This document shows, in pieces, positions 50,201 to 62,200 of a stretch of DNA of 64,000 nt. The notes below the pieces were generated by a model. It was not told the origin of the DNA and searched no databases. It saw only the letters and a program-made list of their open reading frames with translations. The DNA comes from Phoronis australis (Eukaryota > Phoronida > Phoronidae), in NCBI GenBank assembly GCA_002633005.1, contig NMRA01000036.1, forward strand, positions 132,869 to 196,868, given 5' to 3'. Every line of letters begins with the position of its first letter. Position 1 is the first letter of the stretch. The translations under genes and the position numbers were made by a program.

Positions 50201-53200
50201 CATGAAGCCGTAATTGACACGCCCCCCATCAGGGTCTCTGGCAGATACCTGCACCACCTCCAGGCCCAGGTATTGGTTCTGGAAGAAAAAAATCATGCCC
50301 ATGCTAAAATCATTTTTCTTCTTAAACCTGATATACACCAGTCTTTCATAAGAAATATCTCGACGTAGACATCTAATTGTTACAGTAAGTAAAAATGGTT
50401 TTAACTAGCTTCTAAATCAGATGAGAAATGATTTCTGGATAGTTCGTCAATTGCACGAGACAATGCTCGGCGCATAAAATAATAGCCCATTGGGTCATGA
50501 CGACACGTCTTAACGCGAACATCAAAATAAACATATTAATAAACAAAACAAAAAATATAAAAAAACACCAACTGACTTCACAATTTCTCATGTTATAATA
50601 AAGGTGACACTGAAGTTACCTCAAGAACGTTGATAGTGACGTTATTAGAGTTTGGATAGATCCACACGGGGGGCTCATTGTTGGCATCCTTTACAGTGAC
50701 AGTGACATAACTAACATCTGTCCGACCATCGGCAGCTCCATACTTGTCCGCTGCAGTCACAGTAAAGAAGTGATCGCCCACTTTGTCGATCAACGTCTTA
50801 GCAGTGGTGATTTTACCGGAGTCAGGGTCCACTCTGAATAAACCTAGATGGAAGATATCACATGGTTTACTAAAAAAATAATTGTGAGCAGTGTGGTACA
50901 CATTGCACCAGATGTACGCAGGCCCCTCAGGTGGGCCCATCACACTGATCACCTGTTATCATTTTATGCCTTATTTATAATTAAAACTCAGCTGAGAGGC
51001 TATTGGCCCGACTCGAGGTCTAGCAGTGTGACTAGTGAGACTCAAACCCAGGACATTGAGTAAAGGAACCAAACGCTAATCTCACTTGACCACACTGTCT
51101 CCTCCAAATTACATGTTGCATATATGCATGTTGCTAAGACACGTAATTTTTGTAGTAGGATAGCTGATTGGTCAAATTGCGTAAGTTACACGTTTGTTAG
51201 ACCAAAATGGTTTGAGACTCTATAAATGCAAACTTTGTTATATCTGATACCTGATTGTCCAAATTAATGCATTGGTTGTATTTAGAAATAATTTTTGTAA
51301 TATCCAATAATTGAGTCGTCAAATTATGTCTTGCCCTAAGTGCTCACCTTCTGTATCTCCTGCAACCTTCGAATACTTGATTTTCTGGTTGATACCTATG
51401 TCCTTGTCGCTGGCGTCTAACTGAAGTATGAATGCGTCTACTGGGATAGTCTCAATGATCACGGCACTATAGTTCTTGGTGGAGAATATTGGTGAGTTGT
51501 CGTTGACATCAGACAATGTTATGTAGACCTACAAAGCCAGTGGATCAACAAAGTACTGATGCTATTCAATGCAGGGTTGAAATTGCAGCAATAGTCGCTT
51601 ATTTGAGTCTTGGATTTTGAGAAGCAGTTTAATGCTTAGTCAGTGGAGAAAACTGTCTCTCAAAATGAGGAACCCTGCAAGAGACTGATAGCGAAATGAA
51701 ATTTTTCCCTTTCTTATGGAAATAGAATTTGCTCATTTATCTCATACATAGATTTTGTTTTTGTTACGGAGCTTCATGGACTCATTCTGCAACACTTTTA
51801 TTAGTTCACAAGTTTTCATTTTTGGTTTGGCTTAGATTTTTGGCTCATGGTTTGTCATCGCTTAGAACCAGGCTCAATGTTTAATGATGTTTAATCAAGC
51901 TAGTCATTTCTGAGTCGAAATTTAAATATGGCTTACCAAATAGGACAGTTTGGAGATCAAACACTATTGGAGCACTCACTGGTTAATATAGGCCACAATG
52001 CTTTCAGTGCATAAAATATGACCGGACGTTGCCATCTCAACATATTTGCCTTGGGTCTCAAGCAATAGCAAGCTGTCATTTTTCCCAAGCCCAAAAATCA
52101 TGCAAAATCTAAATAAATAAGAAGCCAAGACTAATTTTACAACAGGAACTGGTCTTAACCAATTTTTGACAGAAGGCAGACAGCCTTATGTACTTACCGG
52201 CATTGTCATGGATTTCCTTTGGTTAGGATGGTTAGGACTATCCTGTGCTGTCACAGTGAATGTTATCTCTGGTCTTGTCTCTCGGTCCAGCACTGCACCT
52301 GGCTTCACATAGATCACACCCTGGATACAAGAGTTTCAGTCACTCATCTATCTGATCTACCAGCAATTAAGACTTAATGTTGTTGAGTTGATGAAGAAGT
52401 CATTATTAGCAGTGACTTAACGTTGTCGAGTTGATATAGAAGTCATTATTAGTAGCGACTTACTGCTGTTAAACTGATGTAGAAGTCATTATTAGAAGTG
52501 ACATACTGTTGTTGAGTTGATGTAGAAGTCATTATTAGTAGTGACTTACTGTTGTTGAGTTGATGTAGAAGTCATTATTAGTAGGCATGGTGTAAGAGAC
52601 TACGCCAAACGTTCCCAAATCACCATCATTGGCATTCACTTGCAGCACAGACATGTGTGCGGGGGAATTCTCAGGAATAGTCTTGCTGTACACAGCCTAC
52701 AAATACAAAATATTACATGACATTATATAGATTTAAGTAATTAATGCAAATGAATGTTAAAAACAATGTTTGAGCACCATCAAATTTGGGTTTGCTGTGA
52801 TTACATGTTTGAGAACTAGTTCAGTCAAAAGTAAAAATTCCACAGCTTAGACTTAAAATAAAAGACTGAGAAAATTCTAAAACTCCTAGTAATGAGATGA
52901 GCTAGCTCGAATCTCGCTTGGCATCGCCATTGATTCTTGGGTCCACTAAACGTCAGTTATGCTACATGTAATAAATATTCATAAAAAGTTCTCTAGAATA
53001 TGTAGTAAATATCACAAATTTTTGCCAGAGAACCTCTACTCATCAAATGAAATATCAAACCCACTCATGAGGCCATTGGGGCTTCTTTATTAACCTTCCC
53101 TAACCAGGTATGCTCTCTTCACCTTCTGGACGTGACCGAGGGATTTTGTGCCGACAAGATTGGGATGAACAATTTTTTGGGGGATATATGTCAAACATAA

Positions 53201-56200
53201 AGAGTTCAAATAATTACCCACCTTGTCAAAGAGAGGCTGGTGATCATTCACATTTTCAACAGTTACGTAAATTGTCGCCGTTGCTGTTAATGCAGGTTGA
53301 CCGTTATCAATTGCTTTGACAACAAAAAATGTGGAGCGCTCTGTCTCGTAATCCAGGGGGCGCCTCGTTGTTACAACACCTGCAATCCAAAACAATTGGC
53401 TCATTAAATACATTCAGAAGTTAATGTGTAATTTGACAAAACGTGATGCTCTTTTTGTAGACTCTTTAGATGACACTGGTTAGTTTGGGGAACTTACCTA
53501 GCATAGAATTTTAGAGCCAACGTTGAGCAGCAAAGTGTAAGCAAACATATCTGAACTTGGCAAATTAATGTTACCACACACTGGTAGGTCCAAAACCAAT
53601 ATTTTGAGTACTCTGTATTATACTTTAACCCATTTGGCAGTTTGTGTACCCATCAGGTACTTCAAATAAATGGTATTTATAAATTTTACTGCTGTTTAGC
53701 TGTGAATGTTGAATTCTTAAACAAAGTGGTTTGTGGTTTACAACATCACCCGTTCATCCAATCTTGGAATTGTTGCTGAATGAGGCAGCTACTCAAGTCA
53801 CAGGCAATGTAATTTTAGGGTTGACCAATGCCAATGAAGTAAGAAGCATTTTCCCAAGCAGCCGATGGTTCCAATGGTCTTGCTGGTAATGGCAATAGAA
53901 TTGTAGTTGCAGAAATATGAGACGGCTGTTAGAAGAATGAATGCCCTAATTCAATTTTCATTTTTAGTCAGCTCAGTAAACAGGGTAAAATGCATCTTTA
54001 AACTTATGTTGTTTGAGTGTGTGTACTTACCTGTTGCAGGATCAATGTTAAAATGTCCACCAGGATCTTGTGTGATAACATATCTGGTGACTATTCCATC
54101 TGGGTCTTGAGCAAGCAGAGACTTGACCACAGAGCCCGGGGCTAGATTTTCACGCACGGTGATATTGTACTGGGGAATGGACAGCGTCCAAGGGGCCACA
54201 AACTCAGGTGGGTAAATATTCACCTGAGTGATTACAAAAATGATGGACCCTGGAAGAAACAAAGTCTGTCATGAGCAGATTCAGAATTCATCTGACATAT
54301 GACCGGAATTTTGTGTAACTGAAAGTGTCATTTGACTCTTTTAACTTCAAATTAACTTTATTTTAAAAATCTACTGTTGACATGTTCTACAGCAAAACTA
54401 TTAACAAAAAAACAATGGAAATTATGTATTGAGCGTATGCATGAAATTATGTATTGAGCTTAAGCTTGATTCTCAGAAGCCACAAACTATGTAATTTTTA
54501 GAAGTATGATGAAAAACATCTCACCAATTTATACCCAACTAGTTGTTTTGTTATCCATTCCGGGAAGACTGTACATGAATTTTAATTTGTCCTAGTGTCA
54601 CAATGCTGGGATCAGCGATTTAAAACTTGTTGAAGCATGAAAGGAACATTGATTTCTGTTCATGATTATTACTTTCAAGAGCAACATCTAATTTTATAAC
54701 ACAATGGTGAGAAGGCGTCAAATCTTTTCACTTTATTGTACAACAATAAAAAAGTCGACTTGTGAAATAACACAAGTTAACACATGGTTATAATGAGGTA
54801 GGTTGAACCTCAGTTTTGGTTTTACCATTGAATACTTCTTTTTATCTTTATTTGAAATTTCAAATTAATGTTCAACTAGCTGCAATATGCTCACCAACTC
54901 CTGTCTGTATTGGGTTGGCAGAATTATCATATGCATTGATGTCATACTGAATGACCTGCGCCTTGTTGCGGTTCAAGGCTCCACTGACTCGTACCACTCC
55001 AGTCGTTGTTTCAATGGAGAAGACATTCTGGAAAAAAAGTTATAATTGAACGTAATGAGCAAAATTTAACTATGTGCCACTTTATTGTTTAATTCCTTTC
55101 TCATCCCCCCTTTTTCTGCATTTGGACTATTCCTCAATTCTTGTGTGGTGTTGTCATACCACATGATGTTGACAAATTACTGGAGCATGCTCATTAATGG
55201 TTTGTGTGTAGGATGAAAGTATCGTCTGCTGGACTTCCAAAGGTACTTAGAAGAATAACACAGACAATAAAAATACCCAAAGTCTATGTAAGGGTACAAT
55301 AAATATAGAGGCTGGGGTTGGCCAGTAGTGAAATATATTAAATAAACACAGAAAAATCAGGAACCCCAACTGGGGTACAATGAATGATAACATTTTTCCT
55401 TAAATATTCACATGCACAAGCAACTTTTTCAAATAAAACTACAAACAATACCGTGTTTGTAATTTTAATCAAAAGCTTATTAAATAAGCTTAGTTCAGCT
55501 GATTCATTGCTAACACAGACAATAAGCCAACTGTACTAAAAGTACATTATCAAGACACAATCATATTATTCATATAATAACTCAAAGCTGTATGCTCTTC
55601 AGGTCACCAGTGCTTATCACGGATACCACGCACTTAATCTTACAATATCAAAGGTTTTTAATAATGCTCCACACACCGTGTAATCGTAGCTGGCTTTGTC
55701 CACCTTTCTTCCAGTCAAGTCCCACGCTTGCTTCTTGGTGCCAGAGATACTATATGTAATGTTGGCGCCAGTGTCAGGATCTTTGGCAGTCATTGTCACC
55801 ACATAGTCACCAACAGGCTTATCTATAACACCATGGTAACACTATAACACCATGGTAGCACCATGGTAACACTACAACACCATGGTAACACCACAACACT
55901 ATGGTAACAAATTAATGCCTTGGCAAAATCATTTCAACACAACATCCTAGAAAAAGTTACAAACACCTACATTTTACATTACTCTTTAAATGTTAAGACA
56001 GGACAGTAAAACACCAAGCTAAGAGTGGGTAGTTTGGAAAAATTCCACTTAACAGCCTGTGTTAGATATTTTGGAAAAATTTAGCCAGGACTAAAAGTGG
56101 ATGCTTGCAATAATGGGAGTGGAGTAATTTGCTTTTAAGCATGTCGAAACTATTGTTTAAATTATGTTTTTAGCAAATTTTGATATCCACTATTTCTTCA

Positions 56201-59200
56201 TTTTAATGTTCACCTAAGGTCCAGTTTTTGTGTCATTTGCAGCAATTTTGCTGAAGGCTAATAAAAGAAGATGGGTTTTGAGTTGATGTTCACAAAATTT
56301 TGGACGGGCAATTTTGATGCTTTGTAAGAAACCTATTTACTAAAGAAAGAAAAAAAACGTGAGTTTCATTTCTTCGATATCTGCCTGTATTTTAAAATTG
56401 ATAAAACTATCATCATGATTTGCTTCTTTCAAAATTGTACGCCATTCTGTGCCAAAGACTGGACTCCAAGAAGCTAAAAATATATGCCGAAAACTTTGGA
56501 AGGCATATCCACTGTGACCACCAGTGTTTGAAAGGGTAGGGTGCACAGTGTGATCTGATACAATAGTGTTCATAGTGGTTTTATTTTGCATTAAACCAAT
56601 GAGATTGAACAAAATACCAACTTTCAGGTACTTCCACTTGGATGGTAGGCGGCTGGAAGTAGGGGTCTTTGTTGTTGGCGTCTAGAACAACAACAGTGAC
56701 GGTGGCGGTAGCTGTGAGGCGAGGGGTGTCGCCCTGGTCCATGGCTCGCACCTACAGCAGGTACAAATAAAAGGCACATTCAGTCATTTTGTCTTAGAAC
56801 AAAATTGCTGTTCATCTCCTGCTCAATGATGAAACCAAGAAACTGCTTAACACTGTCCAAGTGGACTTAAAAATAAGATTGGTAGATATCATTCTGGTTC
56901 AATTGAAATGGCCAAATTTTGCAATGGAACGGCCAACAACCATGTTTTTATGAAATGTTTATTTATCTCGTAAATCTTCTGGATGTTATATGATAATAAA
57001 AATGAATCCCTATGACAAAGAAAATTTCACAACCTACTGGAATGAATGTGGTCTGGGTTTGATTGTGGTACTTTAGACAATTGGAAAAATGCCGTAATTT
57101 ATCTATTTTAACTTGATAGTGACCTAACATTCATATTAGTTACCCAGTTCATAGACACCCAGTGGCACCTGGTGACATAAATGTCGCTTATTCACACACG
57201 ACCTCGCCCTATGTTGCATGTGCAGGACATGTAAACAAACCGTAGACACGAGATAGGACGTAAGACTTCACTATTTCTGCTCATTATTTTATTTTAATTT
57301 CAATACAGTAGAGCATTTCTTGAATCATTCCAATGTCAAGTGTGTGTGTGTGTATATACAAATGTCTTCAGATAACTTGCTATCACAATTACTATCAAAA
57401 ATTTGCAAAAAAAGTCAATAACGTATCTCAAAAAGTCACGAGTCAACTCAAAAAAGACTATAATCACTGTTCAGTGATTCCTGTATCAATATAAGAAAAT
57501 TGCATACCAGTAGAATATACCGATCCTTAATGTCGACGTCAAACGTTGCACCCTGCGACACCCGGATGATACCACTGGTACTCCCAACACTAAATTTATC
57601 CTCAGCCCCAGTGTACATCCTGTAGGCTATCATACCATTGGGTCCTGTGTCCACATCTGTGGCTGACACCGTCACTACTTCTGTGCCTGTAATGGGAAAA
57701 GTTTTGTTTTCATGGGATTATATTTGATTGCATCTATACCTGTCCAATAACTACTTTAATCTCATTTTGTGGCAATAGAGGTCATTTCCACTTTTAACTC
57801 AGTCGGCATTGGTCCTGCATTCCTTACTTAATTCCGTTCTTATTAGAGTCACAGTTAAGGTAATACCAACACTGTATCAAAGACTTTTGAAATAGATGTA
57901 CAGCAAATGTTTGAAAAATCTAGAGCAAATAATACTAGTGTGTAAAACACAAAATGCTATTTGGTAAACGAAGAAAGTCAAATAAATACTTCAAACTGTA
58001 GTGATGCAGATCTGTAGTACAGAGCCATCAGCATAATGTGTGCGTGTGCGTGCGTGTGTGTATGCACGTATGTATATATCTGAGTATATGTGTGTATATG
58101 TGTGCATGTATGGGTGGATGGGTGAATGAGTGAACAGTTTATATTTTATTGATTGATTAGACTGTCAGTTGCCAAAATCTACTCTTTTAATTTAAGTGCT
58201 AATAAAAAGTTAGTGAATTTAAAAAGTTAAGTATATGTGAGTGAAAGACCAGGAGGTCTGTAGCAATAAGCAGTGTGAGGCATAAAATTCACGAGCATAG
58301 CTGAACTCTCTCCTCTGTACACCTAAAACATTTAATTTGCGAGTTTTAACACGAAAAAGTTCTTAATAAGAATATGTATATTCTTGTCTTGAATGCATTT
58401 ATTTCTGTCACTTCAAAGCCATTGTAGTCCAGAATTGTGAGTTAAGACCGAGGAAAAATTGCAGAAAAACTGCTTTTTTGAGGAGATTTTGGCCTCAAAT
58501 GAAAAATGTTGAAGATTTCACAGTTTTCGACAGGTCTAAACTGAAGGCATGATGAAATGACTGAAGCTCAGCAGATATATGAACGGGGAATACAGTCACT
58601 GTTGAGTAGCGAAACAGAGTAGTATGAAACAACAAAACTAGAAAAACTGAAGTTAAAGTTTAAGCAATAGATACCACACAACACGTACACACAATTATGA
58701 GTTGCTTATTCAAGCTTTTAAGAACAAACACTAGATTTTTGAAGTGTATCAGGATCTATATTGTATAAAGCAAGTTAGTTTCTAACGGCAGGTTGAAATA
58801 CTTTTTGATTTGCAGAAAGGATTCAAAACGCCAAAAAATACTGTAATCATAAAAATAACACGGGCTGGGTTTCCTATGTGACTCAAGCTTTTAGCAAAAA
58901 TTTTACGCAAACTTGATGGAAACACAAACACAGTTTTTTCCCTAAACTGTGAAAATAAACTCACCCTCATTTAATTGACAATGTCCTCTGAATCTCACAA
59001 GTCTAATTGCAGACATTTACTGGCAATTCTCTGTGTATTTCACACAATAAGCAGTCAGTGCAGTAATTGCTTGATTATGTCACACAAAAGTAATTGGCAA
59101 AATTGTCATTTTTCTACTTTTCCAACTTGAAAGTAACTACCTTCAAGTTGCTACAAGTTGTTGAGAAAATTGCCATCAAATTCCATTCATCTTCCGTGTT

Positions 59201-62200
59201 GTGTGCTGAAGAAGTGAAGATTTATTGAAAGTGGCTATGAAACTAATGGAATTACGTTGTCAAATTCCTTGAAATTGTCTTGATGAAGTTTGAATTTAAC
59301 AGTTTGATTTGTCATGGTGCATTGAAATTACAGATGTTAAAACAACATGTAATTTGCTGTTCAGAAGCCATTTCGGGCTTAGGTCAGTCAGCTACTGAAT
59401 ACATATTCAGGGGCAAAGTAAGTAAACACAAGTGTGTGTGTGTGCATATCAAGCATACTAAATACAGAAATCTTGCAAGCAAAGATACACGTCATCTTTG
59501 AGTTCACTCAATCATACCAAACGTGAATTCAATTCTTACCATTAATACGACCTAGAAACAATGAAAAAGTCATGAATGATGTCAAACAAGATATTTCTGT
59601 AGGGTCAAAAACCATAGTTGGTTCTAGTGTATGTTTTTGAAAACTGAATGCAGTGTAGTAAGTTTTAGATTTTGAAAACCTTGCTCGCATGGATTTTTGT
59701 GTCCTTCCAATTCAAGACAGCAGCTAAAACTGATGTGGGGGGAGATTTTTTTAATTAGTAGTGAGATGCAGGTTTCAAAATGAGTGGAGGTACAATCCAA
59801 AACCAACTTTACTTTTTGGCCAAACAGGTAGAGCTGCAGCAGCTGCTATAAACTTAACAATTAAAAGCAAAGATTACAGTGTCATGACTAACAGGGATGC
59901 ACTCGGTTTTAGGGTAAAAATATTTGCATTTTTGGGATAATTGTTTGGTGGGATAGACTTCATGAAGTGTTAAACTTTGTCCAGAGCTATAAAACAACAC
60001 ACTGTTGTGTTCAATTCTCGCCATTGGCTGCAAGTCATTCACAGAAACGAGTGCAATGACCTAACCAATATGCTTAAAATACTTGTCTAGTTGTCAAGTG
60101 GGGTTTAGCTTAATCTGCTAGACAAGCATCAAACTACGACTGCTGAGGTCGTGAGTTTGAGAACTCATGGAGGCTGATCTGAAGAAACAATTTTATGGGC
60201 CATTGTGTCATGCCAGTCATGACGTTCGTTACCTTGCTGAATGTCCTCTCTGATTTCAGCATAGTAATTCCCGCCCTGTAGGAATCGTGGTGCATTGTCA
60301 TTTTGATCCTGAAATCAAAGAAATATAACAGTGATAATAATAATCTAGTATTAAGACTATTACTGCAACTCTATTTTTTGGACTTAGTAATCGAAAAAGT
60401 GCTTTCCATCGGTAACCTCTGAAATCATATTTACGATAACTTATACTTACTATATAAAGGCCTATATAACGTAATTTACATTTACAAATGAAATATTTAC
60501 AACATAAATACTTACAATAAATATAATTATGATAGTTACAATTACATTTTTCAAGAAATATGTTAACATTTAAATTCAATATCATATATACAATTATATG
60601 TATCATATGCTGAACATGATTCTGTGTGCATGGAAATTCTCAAATCTGTCAATTAGGAGAGATCAACTTTGAAACATCAATCTGCTGAATGTTAACATAT
60701 TTTTGTCACATACAATTAATTTTTGCACTGCGCGTAAGTATCATAAATTCTCTCTTGTTTGCCAGGTATTGTTGTTAAGTGCCCATAGATGTCACTTATG
60801 TTTGATTGTGTCACGTAATTTATCAACAGCTTTTTTGTCATCACCCATCACGACAGTTGATTTTGTTACTTTTTGCATACTTTATTTTGACAGTGTGGAC
60901 CAAGCAAATAAGGAGTTTCTTAATCATGTCGTTGGTAAATTTGCCAAAGTAAAAGTTCACTCGTCTGTCACATAAAGTGCTAAGTAAGATGATTTAATGT
61001 GAGTCTTTAATTGATGTCTCAGTGCACCCTCTAAAATAGCTAGAAAAGACCAAAGACCCCCCACCCACCCTCGTTGTATATTTAATTATTAAGTTCTGAA
61101 GTTTGCAAATGGAGCTTACCTACTTATTTCCCAGGTTGTAAACATTAAATCCTTTGTACCTGAAGCCTACCTGGTATGTAGAACACCCTGAGTTGCGTAA
61201 TCCTTTACAGACAAAGCTTAGTTACTAAAATGAACATATTGATTCCCTTATAAATCAAACCTACTTACTATGACTGTGATCTTCACATTTGCAGGTACTG
61301 TTCTCTGCCCATCAGAAGCCTGCACTGTATATTGGTAACTGAAAGCAAGTAGCAAAATGAACTGTCTTGAAAATACAGTAAAAATACAAGAAAAAAAATG
61401 TGCAAGTTAATTTCACGTATAGCCTGTGGTGATTCACAGGATATGTTTGATGATAGGATACCATATCTATAAACGAACATTACAGTGACTTCAAATGTAA
61501 AACAAATGAAAAAACATATAGAACCACAAAACAAATATATAATTTATTAAAAATAATAAATTCAGCAAGATGAGTAGAGTGACAGAAAACTGGCCATCAA
61601 GATTACATGAAAACTAAAACATAGAAAATAAAATAATATTCATGAACAAATACAATGAAGTAGCGTACTTCATATTGGTACTGGTGCTACATGGCCTAAA
61701 AGATGGCCCAATTTGATGTTTAACCCCAATCTCACCAATTTTGGACAAAGAATTGTCAAAATTGTCCTTTTTCAAGGTTTTAACATTGCTGTGGATGCAT
61801 GCAGTTTTTTCAAAACGGTGTCTTGTGGTAGCTAAAGTACAGGATTTGACTTTAGTGAAAGGACATCTTTTGATTAAAAAAGATAAAATAAAATTTCACT
61901 GGTCTTCCGTACTGTGTCGTAAATTAGTGAGATTTTACCACATAAGACAAAACTAAACCTGAGATACATAAATTAGGAACAAATGGAGTGAGAGACAGAC
62001 AAGGAGAAACACAAACAACAAAATGTAAATAACCATAAAGTATTAAACAAAAACAACTGCGTAACATGAAGGAAAAGACAAAATGGTGGGTGGGAACGAG
62101 TATTACAGAAAAGCAAACAAACACTGGCCATAAAGTGATGGCCAATATAGAATTGACGCAGACAAAGAACTGGATGAATTATGGAAATACAGCATCACAC

